Below, one piece after another: positions 25,798 through 34,238 of a stretch of 59,945 nt of DNA. The stretch is from positions 1 to 59,945 of the forward strand of contig JAPLDT010000072.1 in NCBI GenBank assembly GCA_026391315.1. The letters are read 5' to 3'. The stretch comes from Bacteroidia bacterium (GTDB taxonomy: Bacteria > Bacteroidota > Bacteroidia > Bacteroidales > Prolixibacteraceae). The notes below the pieces were generated by a model that worked only from the letters and a program-made list of their open reading frames with translations, had not been told where the DNA came from and did no database searches. The position numbers and the translations under genes were made by a program. Positions within the stretch are counted from its first letter, which is position 1. Each line of letters opens with the position of its first letter.

Positions 25798-26673
25798 ATG
25801 GCAAAAGAAAAATTCAAATTGAGAAAATCACTTTTTAGTTCCTATTTCAGCACCACACTTAGCATATCATTGGTGCTATTCCTTTTCGGATTGCTTGGTA
25901 TTTTACTGATAAATACCAAAAGACTATCTGATTATGTCATGGAAAATGTTGGCGTGACACTGATCCTGAAAGAAAATACGAGAGAGGTGGATGTATTGAA
26001 ACTACAGAAAACGCTTGAGGCAACCTCTTTCATTAAATCGACCCGTTTTGTCGACAAAGAGTCCGCAGCACAGGAACTAAAAAAAGATCTGGGTGAAGAC
26101 TTTGTCGATTTTCTGGGTTACAATCCGTTGCTCAGCTCAATGGATGTGAAGCTTCATGCCAACTACGCCAATCCTGATAGCCTGGCACTTTTGGAGGCCC
26201 AATTCATTAAGTATCCTGAAGTTCAGGAGGTATATTACCAGCGGAACCTTGTCAAACAGCTTCATTCTAATGTCAAAAAACTTAGTCTGATCATTTTGGT
26301 GCTCAGTATTTTGATGTTTACCATCTTCATAGCCCTGATCAATAATACCATTCGTCTTTCCATCTATTCGAAGAGATATCTGATCAATTCGATGCAGTTG
26401 GTAGGTGCCACCAGGTCATTTATCAGGTTCCCGTTTATTGCAAAGAGCATATTGCATGGAATTTATGGCGCCTTTATTGCCTGCTTTATTTTGTTGATGA
26501 TCTTCTTTTCTTATCAGTCGGAATTAAAGGATCTTATTGATTTTCAGAATTCTATATCACTAGCTTTACTAGTTTTCGGAATATTTATTTTTGGGATTTT
26601 CATGACTGCCTTGTCTACTTATTTTGCAGTGAATAAATTTTTGCGAATGAAGTTTGATCAGCTCTATTATTGA
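25798..26673 (+). CDS. ftsX: Cell-division ABC permease FtsX
   Basis: A 291-aa permease with the FtsX layout: a first membrane helix (about 20-40: SISLVLFLFGLLGILLI), a periplasmic domain of about 120 residues with SFIKSTRFVDKESAAQELKK, then three membrane helices near the C-terminus. FtsX works with the ATPase FtsE to activate peptidoglycan hydrolases through EnvC-like proteins at the septum. An EnvC-like LytM protein is encoded at 48.7 kb; ftsE is not in the window, which is usual for Bacteroidota where it is unlinked. DUF3098, truB and queA follow. Confidence 0.9.
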   Translation: MAKEKFKLRKSLFSSYFSTTLSISLVLFLFGLLGILLINTKRLSDYVMENVGVTLILKENTREVDVLKLQKTLEATSFIKSTRFVDKESAAQELKKDLGEDFVDFLGYNPLLSSMDVKLHANYANPDSLALLEAQFIKYPEVQEVYYQRNLVKQLHSNVKKLSLIILVLSILMFTIFIALINNTIRLSIYSKRYLINSMQLVGATRSFIRFPFIAKSILHGIYGAFIACFILLMIFFSYQSELKDLIDFQNSISLALLVFGIFIFGIFMTALSTYFAVNKFLRMKFDQLYY

Positions 26674-26683
26674 ACTATCTTTG
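26653..26683 (+). promoter_or_regulatory. Consensus Bacteroidota promoter for DUF3098-truB-queA
   Basis: TTTG at 26653-26656 and TATCTTTG at 26676-26683 are separated by exactly 19 bp, the full TTTG-N19-TAnnTTTG pattern. It overlaps the end of ftsX and lies 26 nt before the DUF3098 ATG, so it would serve DUF3098 and probably truB-queA. It is the best promoter match in the window. Confidence 0.7.
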
Positions 26684-26709
26684 CGGGTTAATAACTAATT
26701 CATTGTTAA

Positions 26710-26979
26710 ATGGTCAAGAATAGTGGACAGAATGATCCGGTAGGCTTCGCCCTTGGTAAGGAGAATCTGAAATTGATGCTGATCGGACTCGGCATCATCA
26801 TCCTGGGATTTGCGCTGATGACCGGTGGTAAAAGCGACGACCCAAACGTTTTCAACAAAGAGATCATCTTCAGCTTCAGAAGGATTACGCTTGCTCCTCT
26901 GGTAGTCATGTTCGGGTTTCTCTTTGAGATTTATGCCATCATGAAAAAACCCAAATCTGAAAATCATAAGAAATCTTAA
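26710..26979 (+). CDS. DUF3098 small membrane protein
   Basis: An 89-aa protein with two membrane helices (about residues 20-38 and 58-78) and the family stretch LGIIILGFALMTGGKSDDPN followed by NKEIIFSFRRITLAPL. This is DUF3098, a short Bacteroidota-specific protein nearly always encoded next to ftsX. Its function is unknown; the neighbourhood suggests the cell-division or undecaprenyl cycle. The ATG at 26710 follows a consensus promoter. The gene uppP, commonly between DUF3098 and truB, is not here. Confidence 0.85.
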   Translation: MVKNSGQNDPVGFALGKENLKLMLIGLGIIILGFALMTGGKSDDPNVFNKEIIFSFRRITLAPLVVMFGFLFEIYAIMKKPKSENHKKS

Positions 26980-27057
26980 CCTGATTGGTTTTATTTCAAA
27001 CGATTTTAATTCCTGCAAACTACTGCAGCTCTATTTTTAAAGTTACCCGTTCATTTA

Positions 27058-27792
27058 ATGAGATATAAGGAGTCAAAAGATTTTGATTTCATTCGGGGCG
27101 AGATCCTGGTTTTAAACAAACCGCTCGATTGGACCTCTTTTGATTTGGTAAACAAGGTTCGGATCATGCTCTGCCGGCTGATGAAGATCAAAAAATTAAA
27201 ACTTGGTCATGCCGGAACGTTAGATCCTAAAGCTACCGGGGTGATGGTACTTTGTTCGGGTAAATTAACGAAGCAAATCGATGAAATTCAGGCCGATGAA
27301 AAAGAGTACATCGCTCTGCTTAAAGTAGGAGCAACGACACCTTCCTTCGATCTTGAAACAGAAGAAGACGGACAATTTGCAACGGCTCACATCACTCGTG
27401 AAACATTAGAAAACATTCTTCCATCCTTTGTTGGTGCTATTGAACAGGTACCGCCTGCCTACTCAGCAATAAAAGTGGATGGTAAAAGGGCCTATAAACT
27501 TGCAAGAAAAGGAAAAGAGGTTGAACTAAAATCGAAGATGCTTGTTGTCAGGGAGATTGAACTTTTGCGGTTTGAGATGCCGGAAATAGAATTGAGAATT
27601 GTATGCAGCAAAGGGACCTACATCCGTGCACTTGCCAGGGATATTGGCAATGCTCTTAACAGTGGAGCCTATTTGATAGGATTAATACGTACCCGGATAG
27701 GAGAATATTCAATTGATCAAAGTTTAGATCTGACAGAGTTAGCAGATATGCTTTCTGCCCATTTTAATACCAGTAATAATACAAATATATAA
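27058..27792 (+). CDS. truB: tRNA pseudouridine(55) synthase TruB
   Basis: A 244-aa enzyme that makes pseudouridine 55 in the T-loop of tRNAs. LVLNKPLDWTSFDLVNKVR opens the domain; LGHAGTLDPKATGVMVL carries the catalytic Asp57; PPAYSAIKVDGKRAYKLAR and VVCSKGTYIR-like (IVCSKGTYIRALARDIG) segments are present. It lacks a PUA extension, as in other Bacteroidota TruB proteins. It is followed 9 bp later by queA, another tRNA-modification gene. Confidence 0.94.
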   Translation: MRYKESKDFDFIRGEILVLNKPLDWTSFDLVNKVRIMLCRLMKIKKLKLGHAGTLDPKATGVMVLCSGKLTKQIDEIQADEKEYIALLKVGATTPSFDLETEEDGQFATAHITRETLENILPSFVGAIEQVPPAYSAIKVDGKRAYKLARKGKEVELKSKMLVVREIELLRFEMPEIELRIVCSKGTYIRALARDIGNALNSGAYLIGLIRTRIGEYSIDQSLDLTELADMLSAHFNTSNNTNI

Positions 27793-27801
27793 ATCGAATA
27801 A

Positions 27802-28863
27802 ATGTCATCAACAATGAAGCTTTCGAAATTTAAGTACAATTTACCTGATGAATTGATCTCCCTTCATCCATCGAAGAATAGGGACGAATCCAGGTTACTT
27901 GTTTTAAACCGTCAAACCGGCGACATTGAACACAAAATTTTCAAGGATGTTATTGACTATTTTAACGACAAAGACGTTATGGTTTTCAATAATACCAAGG
28001 TTTTCCCTGCCCGTCTATACGGAAATAAGGAAAAAACAGGTGCACAAATCGAAGTATTCCTTTTAAGGGAATTGAACCGCGAACTAAGGCTGTGGGATGT
28101 ACTTGTCGATCCTGCCAGAAAAATCAGAATTGGCAACAAGCTTTACTTTGGTGATGATGATCTTTTGGTTGCTGAAGTTATTGACAATACAACCTCAAGA
28201 GGCAGGACTCTTCGTTTCCTCTTCGATGGTACTTACGATGAATTCAAGGATACACTGTTCAAACTTGGAGAAACTCCTCTGCCAAAAATCATTAACCGTC
28301 CTGTAGAAGAGGATGATGCTGCCCGCTATCAGACTGTTTTTGCCAAACACGAAGGTGCAGTGGCAGCGCCGACAGCAGGCCTTCATTTCAGTCGGGAACT
28401 TTTGAAACGTTTGGAAATCAAAGGTATAGATTTTGCTGAAATTACCCTGCATGTTGGTTTGGGAAATTTCAGAAGCGTGGATGTCGAAGATCTTACCAAG
28501 CACAAAATGGATTCCGAACAGATCTGGATCAGAGATGAGGCAGTCAATATTGTCAATTCTGCCAAGGAAGAAAGGCATCGTGTTTGTGCGGTTGGAACCA
28601 CTGTGATGCGGACTTTGGAAACTTCCGTCTCCACCAACGGCATGTTGAAACCTTTTGAGGGATGGACCAACAAGTTCATCTTCCCTCCTTATGATTTCAG
28701 TGTTGCTGACAGCATGATCTCCAATTTTCACCTTCCACTCTCAACGCTCCTGATGATGGTGAGTGCTTTTGCCGGATACGATAACCTGATGAATGCTTAC
28801 AAAGAGGCGATCAAAGAGAAGTATCATTTCGGAGCTTACGGAGATGCGATGCTGATAATCTGA
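27802..28863 (+). CDS. queA: S-adenosylmethionine:tRNA ribosyltransferase-isomerase QueA
   Basis: A 353-aa enzyme that transfers and isomerises the ribose of SAM onto preQ1 in tRNA, giving epoxyqueuosine. Recognised from [47 protein letters not shown]-like ([14 protein letters not shown]), [11 protein letters not shown] and the late [21 protein letters not shown]. The family start is the internal ATG at 27814; ATG 27802 adds four residues. The next enzyme of the pathway, QueG, is damaged at 2.8 kb. A long perfect hairpin lies just after the stop. Confidence 0.94.
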   Translation: MSSTMKLSKFKYNLPDELISLHPSKNRDESRLLVLNRQTGDIEHKIFKDVIDYFNDKDVMVFNNTKVFPARLYGNKEKTGAQIEVFLLRELNRELRLWDVLVDPARKIRIGNKLYFGDDDLLVAEVIDNTTSRGRTLRFLFDGTYDEFKDTLFKLGETPLPKIINRPVEEDDAARYQTVFAKHEGAVAAPTAGLHFSRELLKRLEIKGIDFAEITLHVGLGNFRSVDVEDLTKHKMDSEQIWIRDEAVNIVNSAKEERHRVCAVGTTVMRTLETSVSTNGMLKPFEGWTNKFIFPPYDFSVADSMISNFHLPLSTLLMMVSAFAGYDNLMNAYKEAIKEKYHFGAYGDAMLII

Positions 28864-28864
28864 C

Positions 28865-28930
28865 AATAACAGATAAAAACAAGAAAGCCGGTTGAATAAT
28901 CAACCGGCTTTCTTGTTTTTATCTGTTATT
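28865..28930. terminator. Perfect 31-bp-stem bidirectional terminator
   Basis: Arms 28865-28895 and 28900-28930 are exact reverse complements around a 4-nt loop (ATAA). The core is AAGAAAGCCGGTTG / CAACCGGCTTTCTT flanked by A-rich and T-rich runs on each side, so it can terminate both the rightward queA and the leftward efp transcripts. It starts 2 nt after the queA stop and overlaps the efp stop codon. Confidence 0.9.
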
Positions 28931-29498
28931 ATTTCTTTACCCTTTCAGAATAAGAACGGTCTCGTGTATCAACTTTGATGACATCACCCTGGTTGATAAA
29001 GAGCGGAACCATGATGGTCGCTCCCGACTCAACTGTCACTGCCTTTAAAGCGGTAGAGGAAGCCGTGTTGCCACGTTCGCTTGGTTCTGCATAGGTTATC
29101 TCCAATTCGATGAATGGTGGCAAATCGACCGTTAATGGCGTTTCCGTTTCTGTATGGTAAGTGATCTCGACAGTCATCCCCTCTTTCATCAAATCTGCAT
29201 TCTCAACCATAACGGCTTCAATGTTCACTTGTTCGAACGTTTCTGCATTCATGAAATTGTAACCTGTCTCATCCTGATACAGGTATTGGTAGGGTCTTCT
29301 CTCAACCCGCACAGTGGTAATTTTTGTGCCTCCGGAGAAAGTGTTATCGATCACCTTTCCGGTTTTCATATTTTTTAGTTTTGTACGAACAAACGCTGGG
29401 CCTTTGCCAGGTTTGACATGCTGAAAACTTACAATCTGAAATATCTGATCATTGAATTCGATACACAGGCCATTACGAAAATCTGCTAAACTTGCCAT
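28929..29498 (-). CDS. efp: Elongation factor P
   Basis: A 189-aa three-domain EF-P, which relieves ribosome stalling at polyproline. The N-terminal KOW-like domain has GLCIEFNDQIFQIV and HVKPGKGPAF with the tip lysine Lys32, the usual site of modification. The following domain has TVDLPPFIELEI, and the C-terminal OB domain ends with ATIMVPLFINQGDVIKVDTR. No EF-P modification enzyme (EpmA, YmfI or earP) is in the window. Downstream it shares a bidirectional terminator with queA. Confidence 0.95.
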   Translation of the reverse strand: MASLADFRNGLCIEFNDQIFQIVSFQHVKPGKGPAFVRTKLKNMKTGKVIDNTFSGGTKITTVRVERRPYQYLYQDETGYNFMNAETFEQVNIEAVMVENADLMKEGMTVEITYHTETETPLTVDLPPFIELEITYAEPSERGNTASSTALKAVTVESGATIMVPLFINQGDVIKVDTRDRSYSERVKK

Positions 29499-29543
29499 TA
29501 TTCTCTTTTTTTGAACGTTAAAAAACTATCTTTAAAATTTTTG

Positions 29544-29551
29544 CAAAAATA
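29544..29551 (-). promoter_or_regulatory. efp: Putative -7 element of efp
   Basis: On the minus strand this reads TATTTTTG, a full TAnnTTTG match, 45 nt before the efp ATG in the 86-bp gap shared with the divergent TauE/SafE gene. A well-spaced -33 TTTG was not found. Confidence 0.38.
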
Positions 29552-29584
29552 GTTAAATCCAACCAAACCAGAAAATTATTAGCA

Positions 29585-30343
29585 ATGTCGGGTTTTATCA
29601 CAGTTTTCTCGCTGTCCAACACCCATTGGGTTCTGATAGCCATGTGTGCCATCCTGATCGGGATGTCAAAAACCGGGGTTCCCGGAGTTTCTATGATCGT
29701 GGTTCCTATCATGGCAATGATCTTTGGAGGGAAAGCCTCTACCGGTGTATTGCTGCCAATCCTGATCACGGCAGATATCTTTGCCGTTATTTATTACCAT
29801 CGTCATGCTGCATGGAATCCGCTTCTTAAAGCACTTCCATGGGCGTTGGCCGGATTAATCCTTGCCCTTTGGATTGGGGCCTGGATCAACGATCATCAAT
29901 TCAAACATCTCATAGCGGCTTCTGTACTCCTTTCCCTGGTACTAATGGTTTGGAACGACTCAAAAAATAAAAAAATTGATCTCCCGGATTATGCCTGGTT
30001 TGCCGCTCTATTTGGAATACTTGGAGGATTCGCGACCATGATCGGCAATGTAGCAGGCCCAGTCTTTGCCATTTATCTTCTCGCGTTGCGTCTACCAAAG
30101 AAGAATTATATCGGTACTACAGCCTGGTTTTTCGCGATTGTTAATATGACAAAACTCCCTCTGCAATATTTTGTCTGGGACAACATTCACCAGGAAGCGC
30201 TTCTAATTGATCTGGCAGTGATTCCTTTTGTCATGCTGGGAGCCTACCTTGGTGTGAAACTAGTACATACCATTGCAGATCAGTATTATAGATGGCTCGT
30301 TGTTGTCATAACATTCATCTCTGCTTTGCTGATTTTTCTCTAA
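29585..30343 (+). CDS. TauE/SafE-family anion exporter
   Basis: A 252-aa inner-membrane protein with about 8 hydrophobic segments and the two-fold repeat of the TauE/SafE family: AILIGMSKTGVPGVSMIVVP near the N-terminus and GGFATMIGNVAGPVFAIYLL in the second half. Family members move sulfite or organosulfonates out of the cell; the actual substrate here is unknown. It is a single-gene unit, divergent from efp. Confidence 0.85.
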   Translation: MSGFITVFSLSNTHWVLIAMCAILIGMSKTGVPGVSMIVVPIMAMIFGGKASTGVLLPILITADIFAVIYYHRHAAWNPLLKALPWALAGLILALWIGAWINDHQFKHLIAASVLLSLVLMVWNDSKNKKIDLPDYAWFAALFGILGGFATMIGNVAGPVFAIYLLALRLPKKNYIGTTAWFFAIVNMTKLPLQYFVWDNIHQEALLIDLAVIPFVMLGAYLGVKLVHTIADQYYRWLVVVITFISALLIFL

Positions 30344-30519
30344 AAATTGTGAGAGATAACAATTCTCGAGAATCACTCAAGTGATTTGAATGGTCTAATG
30401 ATCTGTTAAATTAATAAAAATATAATGTAACGATGACTCTGATTGTTTAACTTTACGCATTGATTTGATTAACATTACTAAGAGTAGAGGCAATTATACT
30501 TCATACAACGCTATTAACT

Positions 30520-31734
30520 ATGAATATTACTAAAAATTCAATACCCAATTTTCTGGGTTTGCTTTTTTCAATCTTGATTCTGTCCTCCTGTTCAGAATCA
30601 CCGAATACGATTGATAAAAATCAGTGTATGATTCTGACGGTCGAGAGAGGAAAAATCATCAATCCTGTTAAAACATCCGGAGTTGTTGAACCCGAGAGTG
30701 AAGTATTGATCCGGTGCAACTATCCAAGCACTATCAAAAAAATTATCAAGGAACCTGGAAGCGGTGTTCAGGCAGGAGATCTCATATTGGTACTGGACGA
30801 CCAGCAGATTAAATCGGATATCGAAAATATCCAGGATCAATTGTCAATCAAGAAAAATAGCCTTGAAAAAAACAATTTGGCTGAAAGCTCAACCAAAATC
30901 GATCTAAAATACAATGAGGACGTTAAAAAGCTGAATATTACCTCTTTAAAATCTCAACTCTCAGATGAAGAGCAACTTGTGGAAGTTGGAGGTATCTCAC
31001 CGGCCAAAATTGAAAAGACCAAACAGGAAATAGCCCTTGCAGAAAAAGAACTACTTACCCTAAAAGAAAAAAACAGTATCAGGATCAAGCAGTTAAGAGC
31101 AGAAGAAGAGGGTCTGCTTCTGGGGATTGAAATTCAGGAAAAGGATTTAAAAGATAAATTCATGGGATTGGAGCAGACGAATGTGAGATCCCAATCTTCA
31201 GGTATCGTACTGGCCATTGGAGGTAAGACTGGCGAAAAAGTAAGCAAGGATCAGGTATTGGTGAGAATTTCTGATCTATCATCATTCAAAATATCCGGAT
31301 CCATTGAAGAAAAGATGGCTGATTTTGTAAAAACCGGTACGCCTATCTACGCGGTCTTTGAGGATACAACATTATACGGTCATATCGGGATCGTCTCGCC
31401 AGTTGTTGAAAATGGCAAAATTCAATTCAATGTCCACCTCGAAGAAAGATCACATCCTAAGCTAATTCCACATCAAAACATAGAATTGTGGGTTGCCAAA
31501 AATTTCAAAGAGAATGCGTTAAGAATCAAGAATATCCCTCAATTTGAAAAGGAAAATCCCGAATTCCTGTACGTTTATAGTGACGGAAAAGCAATAAAGC
31601 ATAGAATTTCTACAGGATACAGAAGTCCGAACTACATTGAAATTTCTGACGGGGTCAAAGAAGGCGACCAGATTATTGTACCATTGGCAGGATACAATCA
31701 ATTAAAAAGTATCAGTGAAATATCTGTTAAATAA
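30520..31734 (+). CDS. HlyD-like periplasmic adaptor lipoprotein
   Basis: A 404-aa membrane-fusion protein. Residues 1-24 are a lipoprotein signal with lipobox LSSC (Cys24). IRCNYPSTIKKIIKEPGSGVQAGDLILVLD is the first half of the biotinyl-lipoyl-like hairpin; about 95-210 is a coiled coil rich in Lys/Glu; NVRSQSSGIVLAIGGKTGEKV closes the lipoyl fold; a beta-barrel and a membrane-proximal domain follow (GYRSPNYIEISDGVKEGDQI). It is followed 6 bp later by a TolC-type protein, so the pair should form an efflux or secretion duct. No ABC, RND or MFS pump gene is next to it. Confidence 0.85.
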   Translation: MNITKNSIPNFLGLLFSILILSSCSESPNTIDKNQCMILTVERGKIINPVKTSGVVEPESEVLIRCNYPSTIKKIIKEPGSGVQAGDLILVLDDQQIKSDIENIQDQLSIKKNSLEKNNLAESSTKIDLKYNEDVKKLNITSLKSQLSDEEQLVEVGGISPAKIEKTKQEIALAEKELLTLKEKNSIRIKQLRAEEEGLLLGIEIQEKDLKDKFMGLEQTNVRSQSSGIVLAIGGKTGEKVSKDQVLVRISDLSSFKISGSIEEKMADFVKTGTPIYAVFEDTTLYGHIGIVSPVVENGKIQFNVHLEERSHPKLIPHQNIELWVAKNFKENALRIKNIPQFEKENPEFLYVYSDGKAIKHRISTGYRSPNYIEISDGVKEGDQIIVPLAGYNQLKSISEISVK

Positions 31735-31740
31735 TGATTT

Positions 31741-33279
31741 ATGGGTAAGAAGGTGAAAATTATATTCAGTATTGCTTTTCTACTGTTGTCATTAAATTAC
31801 ACGATTTTTGCTCAGGAAGGAAAAAGTAACAAAGACTCAGTTAAAATGGGCCTAAGTTTAAAAAACATCGTTGATTTGGCTATTTCTCAATCCTCTTCTC
31901 TTAAATATGCTCAAAATCAACATGTAAGCTTTTATTGGCGCTACAGAAATTTTACAAAGCAATTTCTGCCAAACCTTATTCTAAATGGGACACTGCCTAA
32001 CTACGCGCAATCAACAGTACCCGTAACCCAACCCGATGGAAGCATCGAATTCAAGCAGGTATCTAATCTATCTATTGCCTCTTATCTGTCATTGAATCAG
32101 TATATTCCGCTTACGGGGACACAAATCTATGCTTCCACTTCCTTCGCCAGGGTTCAGGATTATAACAAGAATAGTGTACTATACTCGGGTAGCCCCTTTT
32201 CAATCGGGTTTAATCAGCCAATCTTTGCCTATAACTGGATGAAATGGACGAAAAAGACAGAGCCAATGATATACGACGAATCGCAGAAAAATTTCATTGA
32301 GACCATTGAGAATATCGCTTACACAGCTACATCCTATTTTTTCAATTATTTGAGAATCCAAACGAACTACAACCTTGCCAAAAGTTCTTTTGACAACAGT
32401 TCGGATAACTTAAAAATTGCACAGGTAAAAAAGAAACTTGGGCAAATTTCTGAAAATGACTTTTCCCGCATCCAACTTTCAGTTTTAAACGCCGAAAAAT
32501 CAATGAGTTCTGCAAAAATGGATTTAAAAAATGCAGACTTTTCCTTGAAATCTTACATTGGTTTGGACCAAAAAGTAAATATTGAGCTTCAAATGCCTCT
32601 GTTAATCACACTTTTCGATATTGATCCCCAAAAAGCGCTGAAAGAAGCTCGTGAAAATCGTTCAGAGCAGGTGTATTACCTACGCAGACTCATCTCTGCA
32701 GAAAGTCAGCTTACCCAGGCAAAAAGAAGTAGCGGATTAACTGCTACACTTTCAGGAAATTATGGCTTATCTAACAGCGCCGAAACCTTTCCGGGAATTT
32801 ACAATCAGCCTTTGAATCAGCGGATGCTGCAGCTAACTTTCAGCGTTCCGATTTTGGATTGGGGAAAAGCTGCATCTTCGGTAAAAATGGCAGAATCCAA
32901 CCGCGACCTGGTTAGTTTCGATGTCAAACAAGCCTTTGAAGATTTTGACAGAAGTGTCATTGTACAGGTTGAACAGTTCAGTTTAATGAAGGACCAGCTC
33001 AAAACAGCTGAGGAAGCAGACAAAGTTGCGGCCAATGGATACATCATTGCCTTGAAGAAATTTCAGAACGGAGAAATTACCATAACAGACATGAACATAG
33101 CTTCGTCGGAAAGAGTAACCGGTAAGTTGGATTATATTAATTCTTTGGCTACCTATTGGTTGGCTTATTACCGTCTTAGGATCCTTACGCTATATGATTT
33201 TGAACTTAACCAAAAGATCAACTACGAAAATCCGATGCTTTCCGGGGAAATCAATACGATTAAACCGCAGAAAAAATGA
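31741..33279 (+). CDS. TolC-family outer-membrane efflux protein
   Basis: A 512-aa TolC-like protein with a cleavable signal peptide (residues about 3-25 ending in IFAQ). It shows the two-fold repeat of long helices, with QSSSLKYAQNQHVSFYWRYR in the first and RSGLTATLSGNYGLSNSAET and SVPILDWGKAASSVKMAESN in the second half, the latter being the conserved end of the repeat. It would form the outer-membrane channel for the adaptor encoded just upstream. Its stop codon overlaps the lipoate ligase start by 4 nt, an unusual coupling. Confidence 0.88.
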   Translation: MGKKVKIIFSIAFLLLSLNYTIFAQEGKSNKDSVKMGLSLKNIVDLAISQSSSLKYAQNQHVSFYWRYRNFTKQFLPNLILNGTLPNYAQSTVPVTQPDGSIEFKQVSNLSIASYLSLNQYIPLTGTQIYASTSFARVQDYNKNSVLYSGSPFSIGFNQPIFAYNWMKWTKKTEPMIYDESQKNFIETIENIAYTATSYFFNYLRIQTNYNLAKSSFDNSSDNLKIAQVKKKLGQISENDFSRIQLSVLNAEKSMSSAKMDLKNADFSLKSYIGLDQKVNIELQMPLLITLFDIDPQKALKEARENRSEQVYYLRRLISAESQLTQAKRSSGLTATLSGNYGLSNSAETFPGIYNQPLNQRMLQLTFSVPILDWGKAASSVKMAESNRDLVSFDVKQAFEDFDRSVIVQVEQFSLMKDQLKTAEEADKVAANGYIIALKKFQNGEITITDMNIASSERVTGKLDYINSLATYWLAYYRLRILTLYDFELNQKINYENPMLSGEINTIKPQKK

Positions 33280-34238
33280 ACCTTCTGATATCATCTAGCC
33301 ATGATCCCTATTGGAATCTTGCTACGGAAGAGTACTTGCTTAAGAATAGTTCAGAAGATTTTCTATTCTTTTATATAAACAATCCCTGTGTGGTGGTTGG
33401 AAAACATCAGATCGCTCAAAAAGAGGTCAATGCTCCCTTCATTTTGGCAAATAACATATTAGTAGCCAGGAGATTATCCGGCGGAGGAGCCGTTTACCAT
33501 GATAAGGGAAATCTAAACTTCAGTTACATCCAATCCGTAGCAATTTCTGAAAGCATCTCCTACAAAATCATCACAGAATCTATTTTCAATTTTTTGAAGC
33601 AACTCGTTCCTGAATTGTCATTATCTATAAGAAATGATTTTTTGTTGAAAGGAAAAAAAATTTCTGGCAGTGCCATGCATGTGTACAAAGATAGGGTACT
33701 AGCTCATGGCACCTTACTGATTGATTGCAACTTAAGAAATCTTGCTCTATCTTTAAAGGCAAATCCGGATCGCTATTCTGACAGATCTATCGCTTCAAAA
33801 AGATCTTCAGTAATGAACCTTTCAGAAGTATCAGCAAAAATAAATATTGATTACATTCTTGCCAATCTCCCTAATTTCACTGGCGAGGTAAATAAAAAAA
33901 TTAACGCCTCAAATTTACCCGAATCAGCAATTACTCCGATTCTGGATTTGGTCAAAACCAAATATTCTACTGAAGAGTGGATTTTCGGCTATTCGCCCAA
34001 ATACGTTTATCAGCATCGTGTCAGCTTTAACAATTCTGAAATTTCATACAGACTCGAAGTTGTAAAAGGAATTATTGAAGAAGTCTCAATTGAATCAGAA
34101 AACTTAATAGCAGAAAATATCTTATTGAAAATTAAATTGTTACAGGGTCAAAAACACAACATATATTCATTACAGGACAAATTAACCTCTAAAAAATCAC
34201 CAATTTTTAATCGCAATTTATATGCCTCTCTTTTCTGA
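33276..34238 (+). CDS. lplA: Lipoate-protein ligase A
   Basis: A 320-aa enzyme that activates free lipoate with ATP and attaches it to lipoyl domains. It shows SHDPYWNLATEEYLL, CVVVGKHQIAQKEVN, the substrate loop ARRLSGGGAVYHDKGNLNFS, and KKISGSAMHVYKDRVLAHGT with the adenylate-contacting Lys. The C-terminal accessory domain (from about 230) is present. Translation is coupled to TolC by an ATGA overlap, although no functional link is known. Its 3' end overlaps the convergent uvrC gene by 21 nt. Confidence 0.92.
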   Translation: MNLLISSSHDPYWNLATEEYLLKNSSEDFLFFYINNPCVVVGKHQIAQKEVNAPFILANNILVARRLSGGGAVYHDKGNLNFSYIQSVAISESISYKIITESIFNFLKQLVPELSLSIRNDFLLKGKKISGSAMHVYKDRVLAHGTLLIDCNLRNLALSLKANPDRYSDRSIASKRSSVMNLSEVSAKINIDYILANLPNFTGEVNKKINASNLPESAITPILDLVKTKYSTEEWIFGYSPKYVYQHRVSFNNSEISYRLEVVKGIIEEVSIESENLIAENILLKIKLLQGQKHNIYSLQDKLTSKKSPIFNRNLYASLF

